A stretch of 64,000 bases of DNA from Sinorhizobium meliloti (lineage in GTDB: Bacteria > Pseudomonadota > Alphaproteobacteria > Rhizobiales > Rhizobiaceae): NCBI RefSeq assembly GCF_035610345.1, contig NZ_CP141214.1:1-64000 (forward strand). The letters run 5' to 3'. A program made the translations under genes and the position numbers. Under the pieces are notes generated by a model. The model did no database searches. It was not told the origin of the DNA and saw only the letters and a program-made list of their open reading frames with translations. Numbering within the stretch: position 1 is the first letter of the stretch; the number at the start of each line of letters is the position of its first letter. Shown here one piece after another: positions 35,301-42,420 of the stretch.

Positions 35301-35708
35301 GCCCAGGTTTGTGGTCATGTCTTCATAGGAAGCCTGCGCCGAGACGGCTTCGTCCGTCGTTTTGACGGCAGCTTTCACATTGTTGAAGAGCCTCTGGTCG
35401 AGCACTGTAAGCGTGCCGCCTTCCACGATCACGTTTGGGTTGTCCCGCAGATCAGGATTCATGAGTTGAAGCTGATCGAGACTGTAGCCGCGCCCTTCGC
35501 CGATTTCGATGGCCGTATCACCGCACTTGATCTTGTGGATGATAATGCCGCCCGGCGTCTGCGTGTCCCTCGGTCCGTTGTTGTTCTGGGTTGCTTGAGG
35601 ATCTCGTGCCCTGCCGAGCGCAGCCTGGAAGTTGCTTTCCGCGGAATGGATTGACGAGCGCAAAAACTGCTGGCGAGCAAGACGCTGAAGGTTGATCGGC
35701 TGAGTCAA
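32340..35708 (-). CDS. 1122-aa LysM-domain protein, second candidate T3SS substrate
   Basis: Translation seems to start at a TTG with a perfect AGGAGG five bases upstream. No signal peptide is present. A LysM-like domain lies at about residues 57-105 (K-C-G-D-T-A-I-E-I-G ... L-Q-L-M-N-P-D-L), then some 750 residues of charged helix, and a Gly/Ala/Pro-rich hydrophobic region at about 900-965 before a polar C-terminus. The layout (LysM, long helical middle, late hydrophobic patch) is the same as in the 1041-aa neighbour, although sequence identity by eye is low. The two genes are convergent, 150 bp apart. Role as secreted or needle-tip protein is inferred. Confidence 0.68.
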   Translation of the reverse strand: MTQPINLQRLARQQFLRSSIHSAESNFQAALGRARDPQATQNNNGPRDTQTPGGIIIHKIKCGDTAIEIGEGRGYSLDQLQLMNPDLRDNPNVIVEGGTLTVLDQRLFNNVKAAVKTTDEAVSAQASYEDMTTNLGDVPPHVRKLMAMEAPSVRETAAEKRREAAELLTPGLLEEGLTNALDERAMNEALDAHAAAIAPVGDGHPGFEAIIKEAKSGARDQINDIFGRKVEFTDQTTGSKRTANLRELMAEAEGTPAASRQRDASAQWQNVQHGMVALMDGLSQEAVKTNGGAGANKKLIETQAVQNVAQILAAATPNRETPLENDPYISTVNVAADEILVMRSVEAVNDAANDLDAALDSLDSIPELAELVEQTEGIDTDLAVQRIEGSQSAVNSAMFDLFRSQVDHGMGAIMADDRRVQDAVTKLTILADRMHTSKGEEAVQELASSIARVIHSTGEKSRQSSESLAIQIGSGLKQAIADGHSPALAQEVARQLMDPSVVGTGNKYEKEASSILRQASMGVEKLQETAESTGKEFYEKIVYVSELGRQNIGASSTFSHADGVNSLLESEKSLVEKTDHYGEAIVLTLASTQELPPELQGLEGARHLQDARNSLKNEVDQEIVAGKGKDAAINSIPLLTQSSPSAALASQRVAQDAALDRMKDVPAEDLDQLVEELGKLPTDDPYAEMATQLQSLEDPKAVLYENPALTLALLDRFSTGDQAQPEVRPAPNAGFLSRTGRDVLLEVFKFQTQGGGGLIPGISPIQPSADTRFDAMDRRLDALQNRLSAQSGTAGRLSGLTGVARNLWLKTYPIQTIEARTGLNAHTPSIPFVNTGSALLNLWGTATLTRSDVPMDQAWGWYFAGGAAKDLALAVDGTRGLITGRAGFSQIAGLRGWEWLPRIYNGAGVALSVLQVGHELSKGDLPMAAAWLPGTAASIYAAMPGAVAAGPVVTIGFLLTAGLVTGISQYRHVQDANRLEGPLGAYLKGAAPGVEKPESLANCDENGVPYLALNPTLAKAQGVSPSQMIDYLYELDVDERDKMIDYALQVKPNDDGEFPLKNDPDEKAAGQTPWMPQGRGVYIPPGSQYPAARDTRIQRHQIASVEDFQRWAREYDYTLPTG

Positions 35709-36366
35709 GGGGGCCTCCTGTCCTTGGCGGTCGGGAATTCCATGCTGTCCTGATTGGGATTCGGCAAGCTTTGTGACACCGAGATGACGACCCTAGGACA
35801 CAACCAACAGTATCAGCAACCCTCATATCTTGGGGGGCTGTTGAACGAAACGGTCCAGTTTGCAGGATGTTGGGCACATCTACGGCGCAAGTTTTATAAC
35901 GTGCGCATCAGTGAGTCTCGCACTGACGGTGGCCGCATCTCTTTGGTTTGAAGAAACGGAATTTCTACCCACTGCTCGTGGGCCGTTTCCAATGTACGCG
36001 AAACCGAAGCCGCGAGGAAAGAACTCGGAACTGTGCGATGCGATATTGCCTCGATAAAGCGCTAGTCGCGCCCGGAGCTAGCGCGTACGTCGAGGGCGAG
36101 GCTGAGTGCGCTCGGGCTCGCGAAGACGAGAATAGCGTGCCAGCACCGCCGCGGTGCGCGCCGCCCCCGCGGCCTGATCGATGATCACATCCATGACCGA
36201 GAATAGGCAGCCCGACATCGCGCCCGAGGGATGGGTAGATCTCTGCCTGAAGTCGTCAACGCGGTATTGTCGACGGAAGGCTCGTTATCGCGTCGATCGT
36301 CCTGACCGATGGTGCAGTGCAGGACTGGTGGATGCCCAGATATGACCCCCGCGAATTGGCAGCCAT
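35709..36366. other. Intergenic stretch with IS66 debris, right border of the T3SS region
   Basis: Apart from the IS66 remnant at 35841-36060, no gene is recognised. It separates the LysM gene from the transporter cluster and probably marks an insertion border. Confidence 0.45.
35841..36060 (+). pseudogene. IS66 TnpC transposase remnant
   Basis: The plus strand reads V-Q-F-A-G-C-W-A-H-L-R-R-K-F-Y, the highly conserved block of IS66 TnpC (C-W-A-H-x-R-R-K-F). A further bit, G-K-N-S-E-L-C-D-A-I then R-Y-C-L-D-K in another frame, matches the G-K-S-x-L-A-x-A-I-R-Y segment. Frameshifts and a large internal deletion separate the parts. Confidence 0.6.
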
Positions 36367-37776
36367 CTAGACGGTGCCTGGCTGTAGCACCTTTCCGGGG
36401 TTGAGGAGCGCCGGTGCGTCGAGCGTGTCTTTTATCCGGTGCATCAGGGTGAGTTTCGCCGGGTTGGATAGGGCCGATAGCGGCGCCACCCGCTTAGCGC
36501 CGATCCCATGTTCGGCAGAAAAGGACCCGCCCAGCGCTCCGATATCCCGGTAGATCACCTTCTCGACAGCGCTCGCCTTTTCGGCCGAAATGTCGCTGCC
36601 GGTGCTGTTGAGAACGATGTGGAGGTTTCCGTCGGCAAGATGGCCGAAGACATAGGGATCGAAAGCGGCATCGATCGCCTTCAGATCGGCGAGGCACCGT
36701 TCGAGATAGGACGCTATCTGTGAGAGGGGAATGGAAACGTCATAAGATGGCGCGCCCGGATGCCGCCGATAGATGAGGTCCGTGTCCTCGCGAAGCCGCC
36801 AGAGATCTGCCTCCTGCGCGCCCGAAAACGCGATCACGGCCGAGGTGTCGGGCTGAACGGCAATCATGTCCTCATAGATGCGCGCGAGCTCCGACTGCAA
36901 GGCGGCGTCGTCCGCGCCGCCGAGCGTCATCAGGAGGTTGACTGGGTGGTTTGTGGCGTAGTCCGGGGCCGACCAACGATGGTGACTGGAGGTCAAGCGG
37001 AAATAGCTGCGCCAGGTTGCTTCGGCGGCGCGCAGATGGCCGTATTCGGCTTCGAGCCCTCGGCGAACCGTTTGGAGCGCTGTATCCACCGACGCTAGGC
37101 CGAATAGGACTGTCGCGGTGGTCAAAGGCTGGGGTTCGAGTTTGACAGCAATCCGCGTTATCACGCCGAGGGTGCCTTCCGCACCGACAAACAGGTGCTT
37201 CAGATCATAGCCGGCGGCATTTTTCACGACCCGGGTCAGGTCTGTATAGACTGAACCATCCGCGAGCACCGCCTCCAGTCCCAGAATGCGATGCCGCATG
37301 ACGCCGGATCGGAAGGCTGAAATCCCCCCGGCATTGGTCGAAGCCATGCCGCCAATGGTGGCCGAGCCGCGAGACGGCAGATCGATCCCCGGTTCAAGGC
37401 GATGGTTCGCGGCCGCCACTTGCAGCGCCTGCAGCGTCACGCCGGCTTCCACCACTGCAACACGCTCGACCGGGCACAGGTGCAGGATGCGATTGAGACG
37501 GGCGGTGGAGAGCACCAGTTCGCCCGGTTTCGATAGGCCGCCGCCTACGAGCCCGGTTCGCCCGCCATGCGTGACGAGGGGCACACTGTTGGCGCGGCAG
37601 CATTTGATAATGGCGGAAACCTCCTCGGTCGTGCTTGGAAGGACGACGGCGCCGGCGCCAAGATTTTCCGGCGCCACGCCGTAATCGATCATGGCGACGG
37701 CCTCGCCCTCCCTGAAATTTCCGTCACCGACGATGGTCCGGATTTCGGCGGTGAATTCTGGTTTCAGGCGGTGCAT
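36367..37776 (-). CDS. FAD-linked oxidase, GlcD/D-2-hydroxyacid dehydrogenase type
   Basis: The 469-aa protein has the two domains of the VAO/PCMH flavoprotein family: an FAD-binding domain (T-H-G-G-R-T-G-L-V-G-G-G near residue 70, G-G-M-A-S-T-N-A-G-G near 140) and a C-terminal cap with G-H-L-A-D-G-N-L-H and A-E-H-G-I-G-A-K-R. These enzymes oxidise D-2-hydroxyacids such as D-lactate, glycolate or D-2-hydroxyglutarate. It is the last gene of a leftward operon behind an amino-acid ABC transporter. A hydroxyacid released from the imported compound is a plausible substrate, but which one is unknown. Confidence 0.88.
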   Translation of the reverse strand: MHRLKPEFTAEIRTIVGDGNFREGEAVAMIDYGVAPENLGAGAVVLPSTTEEVSAIIKCCRANSVPLVTHGGRTGLVGGGLSKPGELVLSTARLNRILHLCPVERVAVVEAGVTLQALQVAAANHRLEPGIDLPSRGSATIGGMASTNAGGISAFRSGVMRHRILGLEAVLADGSVYTDLTRVVKNAAGYDLKHLFVGAEGTLGVITRIAVKLEPQPLTTATVLFGLASVDTALQTVRRGLEAEYGHLRAAEATWRSYFRLTSSHHRWSAPDYATNHPVNLLMTLGGADDAALQSELARIYEDMIAVQPDTSAVIAFSGAQEADLWRLREDTDLIYRRHPGAPSYDVSIPLSQIASYLERCLADLKAIDAAFDPYVFGHLADGNLHIVLNSTGSDISAEKASAVEKVIYRDIGALGGSFSAEHGIGAKRVAPLSALSNPAKLTLMHRIKDTLDAPALLNPGKVLQPGTV

Positions 37777-37884
37777 TGGACAATTCCTGTCGATGACATC
37801 GGGAAATAGGGAGAGGCTGATTGCAGGACGCTCAGGGCGTTTCGGCGTAAAGGGTGCCGTTTTTCTTCGCTGTCCAGGATTTCG

Positions 37885-38571
37885 CTACCGCGGCAGGTAG
37901 CGCGTAAGACGGACTTCCAGCAGCCGGACGAGTGTAATCAGCACCAGATTGATCAGGAGGTAGAGCACGCCGGCGATGGCGAAGACCTCCAGGATCGCAT
38001 AGGTCTGGCTCATCAGGCGTTTTGCATGGCCGGTGATTTCCAGGACGGTGATGGTCGACGCAAGGCTCGTTCCCTTGACGACGAGCACGAGTTCGTTGCC
38101 ATAGGCCGGCAAGGCCTGCCTGATGGCGAGCGGAAAGGTGATCCGACGAAAACACAGGAGCCGCGACATGCCGCAAGCCTGCGCGGCCTCGACCAGGCCG
38201 CCCGGAATCGACATGAGGCCGCCGCGCAGGATTTCCGAGGTGTAGGCAGCGGTGTTGAGCGCCAGCGCCATCACGGCGCAATGGACGCCGTCGCCGATGA
38301 TCCACCAGAGGGCAGGATTGTCGCGCACGAAGGAAATCTGGCCGAGGCCGTAGTAGAAGAGGAAGAGCTGGACGAGCAGCGGCGTTCCCCGGAACACGGT
38401 GCTGTAGCCCTTGGCGAAACCACTGACGAACCGATTTTTCGAAAGTCGCATGACCGCGAGCGCGAGCCCGAGGTTGAAACCGACGGCAACTGAGGTGAGT
38501 GTCAGGAGAGCGGTCAGCCACAATCCCTTGGCAAGGGTCGGAACGGCGAGCCGGATGAGGTCGAGATCCAT
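37885..38571 (-). CDS. Amino-acid ABC transporter permease (HisM type)
   Basis: A 228-aa inner-membrane protein of the polar amino-acid permease family (HisMQ). It has five hydrophobic segments and the EAA loop E-A-A-Q-A-C-G-M-S-R-L-L-C-F-R-R-I (near 130-147), which contacts the ATPase. The gene starts three bases after the stop of the other permease, so the two are co-translated as the usual heterodimer. Confidence 0.92.
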   Translation of the reverse strand: MDLDLIRLAVPTLAKGLWLTALLTLTSVAVGFNLGLALAVMRLSKNRFVSGFAKGYSTVFRGTPLLVQLFLFYYGLGQISFVRDNPALWWIIGDGVHCAVMALALNTAAYTSEILRGGLMSIPGGLVEAAQACGMSRLLCFRRITFPLAIRQALPAYGNELVLVVKGTSLASTITVLEITGHAKRLMSQTYAILEVFAIAGVLYLLINLVLITLVRLLEVRLTRYLPR

Positions 38572-38574
38572 GGC

Positions 38575-39282
38575 CTATTTCCTCGTACGCGGACGTAGAA
38601 GGCGCTCGATCCGGTCGAAGCCACCCTGGCTTACCAGCGTGGTGACGAGATAGACGACAGCCGCAATGAAGTAGAAAATGAAGGGATGGCGGGTGGAGCC
38701 GGCTCCGACGAAGGCGGCACGCATCAATTCCTGCAGGCCGACGACGGAGACGAGGGCGGTGTCCTTGATCGTCGTCTGCCAGACATTGCTCATGCCGGGC
38801 ACCGCGATCCGCAGCATCTGCGGCGCGATGATCCGGCGGAATATGCGCCTGCCGGGAATGCCGAGCGCCCGCGCTGCCTCGATATGGCCGCCGGGAATGG
38901 CGGCAAGCGCGCCGCGAACGACTTCCGTGGAGTAGGCGCCCGATATGGCTGCAATCGCGATGACGGCAATGATGAAGGCATAGCCGTTGCCGGCCAGCCC
39001 CTCATAGCCGAAGGCGGCGGCGATCTGCCCCACGAATTCGACGGAGGAAAAGAAGAGAAGATAGATGATCAGGAGTTCCGGCACGCCGCGCACGATCGAC
39101 GTGTAGAAATCCACCGCCAGCGTCAGCGGAAAAAGCCGCGCCCATTTGATCAGGCCGCAGGCAATGCCGATGACAATGCCGACGGCCATGCTCGCGACGC
39201 CGACGGCGATGGTGATCGCCGCACCGCGCAGGATCGCGGCGATCCAGCCGCCCTCCCATACCTGCCAAATTCCCAGTTCCAT
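38575..39282 (-). CDS. Amino-acid ABC transporter permease (HisQ type)
   Basis: A 235-aa permease with five membrane segments and the EAA loop E-A-A-R-A-L-G-I-P-G-R-R-I-F-R-R-I (about 136-152). It pairs with the next gene to form the membrane channel. It lies 71 bp after the binding-protein gene in the same operon. Confidence 0.92.
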   Translation of the reverse strand: MELGIWQVWEGGWIAAILRGAAITIAVGVASMAVGIVIGIACGLIKWARLFPLTLAVDFYTSIVRGVPELLIIYLLFFSSVEFVGQIAAAFGYEGLAGNGYAFIIAVIAIAAISGAYSTEVVRGALAAIPGGHIEAARALGIPGRRIFRRIIAPQMLRIAVPGMSNVWQTTIKDTALVSVVGLQELMRAAFVGAGSTRHPFIFYFIAAVVYLVTTLVSQGGFDRIERLLRPRTRK

Positions 39283-39353
39283 CGGTCCTGCCCAAACTCT
39301 TCATGCCTGTCGGATGCGGCGTTCCCGGCAGCATTGCCGGGAACGCCCGTTGG

Positions 39354-40154
39354 TTATTGCTGGCAGGGCCGAGAAATGTCCGACTTGAACCAGGTCTGGC
39401 TTGCCTTGCCGATGGAGCCATCGGCGACGAGTTCACAGAGCGCCCTGTCGATGCGAGCCTTCAGCTCGGTGTTTTCCTGGGCGATTCCAACGCCAATCCC
39501 TTCACCCAACGTCGGATCGGACGAACTGGGAACGTTGAGGTCGATCAACTGAAATTCTTTGCCTTCGGGCTTGTTCAGGAAATCGTCGAGCGCCGATCGA
39601 TCTGCGAAGGCGGCGTCAATACGGCCGCTGGCAATATCGATCTGCATCTGGTCGAGCGTGTCGTAGGTTTTTAGATCGGCGTCTGGCACTTTCTTTTCGA
39701 GATAGTGCGCATGGGTCGTGCCAGCCTGCACACCGACCTTCTTTCCGTCCAGCGCTTTGATAAGGTCGTTAAGGTCGGTAATTCCGACGAGGGACGAGGT
39801 TTTTGGGACGACGAACATGTTGGCCAGTTCGGCATAGCCGATGGAGAAGTTGATCTCCTTCTTGCGGTCCTCGGTGATCGACATGCCCGAAATGATGATG
39901 TCGAAACGCTTGGCCTTCAGCGCCGGAATGAGGCCGTCAAAGGCCTGCACGACGAACTGGCACTTCATCTCCAGCTTGGCGCAGAGCAGGTTGCCGACAT
40001 CGGCATCGAAGCCAGTGACGTTGCCGACGGCATCGGCCATGCTCCACGGCGGATAGGCGCCTTCCGTTCCAATCGATAATTCGCCCTCCGCGGCCTGCGC
40101 CGTCGTGAGGCCGGTGGCAAAGAGCGTTGCGAGCAACTGACTTTTCAGCTTCAT
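39354..40154 (-). CDS. Periplasmic amino-acid-binding protein (HisJ/ArgT type)
   Basis: A 266-aa exported receptor: signal peptide to about A-Q-A-A, then the family start L-S-I-G-T-E-G-A-Y-P-P-W and signature G-F-D-A-D-V-G-N-L-L (residues ~48-57). C-terminal Cys residues are present. The ATG at 40154 has GGGGAA eight bases upstream; an ATG five codons earlier is less likely. The sequence best fits a cationic or polar amino-acid (Arg/Lys/His/opine) receptor. It is encoded between the fused ATPase and the permeases. Confidence 0.9.
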   Translation of the reverse strand: MKLKSQLLATLFATGLTTAQAAEGELSIGTEGAYPPWSMADAVGNVTGFDADVGNLLCAKLEMKCQFVVQAFDGLIPALKAKRFDIIISGMSITEDRKKEINFSIGYAELANMFVVPKTSSLVGITDLNDLIKALDGKKVGVQAGTTHAHYLEKKVPDADLKTYDTLDQMQIDIASGRIDAAFADRSALDDFLNKPEGKEFQLIDLNVPSSSDPTLGEGIGVGIAQENTELKARIDRALCELVADGSIGKASQTWFKSDISRPCQQ

Positions 40155-40205
40155 GTTTTGGTTCCCCATGTTGAGCTTCGTTGTTGAGCGGGTAGGGCGG
40201 GGCTG

Positions 40206-42170
40206 TCAGAACGTCCGGGCCAGGAACTGGCGCATGCGTTCGGAGCGAGGATTGGTGAAAACCTCCGCCGGGGCACCCTCTTCCTCCACCTTTCCCTGAT
40301 GGAGGAAGAGGATCTTGTGCGAGACCTCGCGCGCGAACTGCATTTCGTGCGTCACGAGGATCATCGTGTTTCCTTCTTCGGCCAGGTGCCGGATCACCCG
40401 CAGCACCTCGCCGACCAGCTCGGGATCGAGCGCGGAGGTCGGTTCGTCGAGCAGGATGAGCTTGGGGCGCATGGCAAGCGTGCGGGCGATCGCGGCACGC
40501 TGCTGCTGGCCGCCTGAAAGCTGTCCGGGATATTGGGCGTGCTTGTCTGAGAGGCCGACTTTCTTCAGCAGCGCATGAGCGTGGTCGATGGCTGCCGCCC
40601 GCTCTTCTTTCAATACGTGCAGCGGCGCCTCGACGATGTTTTCGAGCACGGTCATGTGCGGCCAGAGATTGAAGTTCTGGAATACCATGCCGACCCGCGA
40701 GCGGATGCGTTCGACCTGCCGCATGTCCGCTGGAACGGCGCTGCCGTCCGCCGCCCTTCTCAATCGGATTTCCTCACCGTCGATGACTATGCGGCCGTCG
40801 TTCGGCTGTTCCAGCAGGTTGAGGCAGCGCAGGAAGGTGCTCTTGCCGGAGCCGGAAGAGCCGATCATCGACACGACCTCGCCGGGCTGGGCCGTCAGGC
40901 TGACACCGTTGAGCACAGTGAGCGGGCCGAAACGCTTGCGGATGTCCTGCACTTCCAGCGCCGGCCGTTCGCTGGCACGCGGGGTTGAAGCTTCCGCGTC
41001 CCGCACGACGGAGACGGCGGAAGCAGCGGACAGGGATTTTTCCTCGCCGGCGCCGCCGACCGCCTTCAGGTCGGTAAAGGCGCGGTCGAAATGACGCAGC
41101 GCCGTCGCGAGGCAGGTGCCCTGCCAGTCGGCATCCTCGGGGATGAAGGCGCCGACCAAGGCCTGCTTGATCTTTGCCCCCAGCGGCGAGTCGACCTTGC
41201 CGAACAGGTGAAGCCAGTTGTCCGCCTGCACCGCGTCTGAAACGGTGGCGCCGTCCAACGTACCGCATTCGACGACCAGCGGCAGGACGCGCGCCTTCGG
41301 CACGGCGGTTCTCACGGCGGCCGAAACATAGCCGGTCGCCGTCGCGGCGATTCCGGTATCCGTCTTGGCATTCGTGCCGGTCACAACGACGGAGAGCGCC
41401 GGACCAAAAATCTGCCGTCCCCAGTCGAGCCCGTCATGCTCGCTTTCGGCGACCGACAGCAGGGCAGGAAAGCCATAGGGGCCGGCGCCGGTATGCAGGT
41501 CGAAGACGACGATCTGTTCGGCCTGCTGCGCGAAGGTCGAGAGGATCTCGTTGAGCGTGCGGTTAGACCAGACGGGGCCGTCGCCGCCATAGAAGAGGCC
41601 GTCCGGGAAATCGTACTGGCCGGCCTCGATGATCGGGGCGAGGCCGGCATACCCGCCATGCTGCTGCTTGGCGGCCTTGAAGGCTTCTTGCGCCCGCTCT
41701 CGCTCCGGCCCTTCACAGGCGCGGCAGACCAGCGCATCGTGAAGGGCGGCATAACGCTCGTTTTTCGGCGTGCCTTTCTGCCAGTCGATAAAATTGCGGT
41801 TGAGATCGACATTGTCCTCGTTGACCCGGCGCTGCCAGGCCGTTCCCCAGGGATTGATGAGATGGATCGCAAGGACGGCGGTGTCGTCGGGAAGTTGCCA
41901 CGGCGAATTTTGCGTCAGCCAGGCGGTTTGGCAGGCCGAGCCGAAGGCGCCTTCCACCCCATGCGTGCCCGAGATTAGGATAAGCAGCTTTTCCGCGTCG
42001 TTGCGCCCGAGATAGGCGACGTCGGTTGCCAGGCGCTCGCCACTCGGTCCGTGCAGTGGGTGCAGATATTCGACGAGATCGGCGCCTGCCTGCCGCGCGG
42101 CGGCCAGAAAGCGGGCGCGGAGCGCGGAAAAGTCACCGGCGAACAGGCTGGTTGGCGTCGAAGGGGACAT
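40206..42170 (-). CDS. DUF2817 metallopeptidase fused to an amino-acid ABC ATPase
   Basis: Residues about 1-365 are a DUF2817/M14-type zinc carboxypeptidase-like domain: S-G-T-H-G-V-E-G gives His and Glu ligands (near 62-69), N-V-D-L-N-R-N-F follows, and F-D-L-H-T-G gives the second His (near 225). After a linker, residues about 405-654 are a complete ABC ATPase with Walker A G-S-S-G-S-G-K-S, L-S-G-G-Q-Q-Q-R and Walker B L-I-L-L-D-E-P. The ATPase energises the HisMQJ-type transporter encoded next. I prefer the start at 42170 (GGGAG upstream); 42218 is possible. The fusion suggests that hydrolysis of a peptide-like compound is tied to its uptake system. Confidence 0.85.
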   Translation of the reverse strand: MSPSTPTSLFAGDFSALRARFLAAARQAGADLVEYLHPLHGPSGERLATDVAYLGRNDAEKLLILISGTHGVEGAFGSACQTAWLTQNSPWQLPDDTAVLAIHLINPWGTAWQRRVNEDNVDLNRNFIDWQKGTPKNERYAALHDALVCRACEGPERERAQEAFKAAKQQHGGYAGLAPIIEAGQYDFPDGLFYGGDGPVWSNRTLNEILSTFAQQAEQIVVFDLHTGAGPYGFPALLSVAESEHDGLDWGRQIFGPALSVVVTGTNAKTDTGIAATATGYVSAAVRTAVPKARVLPLVVECGTLDGATVSDAVQADNWLHLFGKVDSPLGAKIKQALVGAFIPEDADWQGTCLATALRHFDRAFTDLKAVGGAGEEKSLSAASAVSVVRDAEASTPRASERPALEVQDIRKRFGPLTVLNGVSLTAQPGEVVSMIGSSGSGKSTFLRCLNLLEQPNDGRIVIDGEEIRLRRAADGSAVPADMRQVERIRSRVGMVFQNFNLWPHMTVLENIVEAPLHVLKEERAAAIDHAHALLKKVGLSDKHAQYPGQLSGGQQQRAAIARTLAMRPKLILLDEPTSALDPELVGEVLRVIRHLAEEGNTMILVTHEMQFAREVSHKILFLHQGKVEEEGAPAEVFTNPRSERMRQFLARTF

Positions 42171-42281
42171 GCGACAGTGCTCCCGGTTTGTCGTGTGCAG
42201 AATTGCGTTTCCGCTCATTGTTCGTTCCCGTGGGCCCGTTTCCTTCGGAGGTGGTCGCCGGATTCAGGGCCGCAGCTGAGC

Positions 42282-42298
42282 GTTACGAGAAGCGTAAC
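42282..42298. promoter_or_regulatory. Candidate operator between divergent operons
   Basis: GTTACG and CGTAAC flank a 5-base spacer in the 250-bp gap between the fused ATPase gene and the dppA-like gene. It lies 17 bp upstream of the putative -35 box, where a regulator could control both directions. No regulator gene is nearby. Confidence 0.4.
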
Positions 42299-42314
42299 AC
42301 GCTCGTTTTCCGTT

Positions 42315-42343
42315 TGACAATGGGCGTCCGGGAAACTTACGCT
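42315..42343 (+). promoter_or_regulatory. Candidate promoter of the dpp-like operon
   Basis: TTGACA (42315-42320) is followed after 17 bases by TTACGC (42338-42343). The -35 box is perfect and the -10 box is weak, as is common in rhizobia. The start codon is about 78 bases further on. Confidence 0.4.
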
Positions 42344-42420
42344 TTTTCCAAGAGAGGCTCAGAACCGCTCGTCAGGCTGGCATCAGACCGGCAGGAAACC
42401 TCCAACTGGGACCTAGCAAC

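Noticed and set aside
12010..35708. Flagellar export system instead of T3SS
   Set aside because: SctJ is a lipoprotein, SctD has an FHA domain, and a secretin and split N0-N1 protein are present; there are no hook, rod or flagellin genes.
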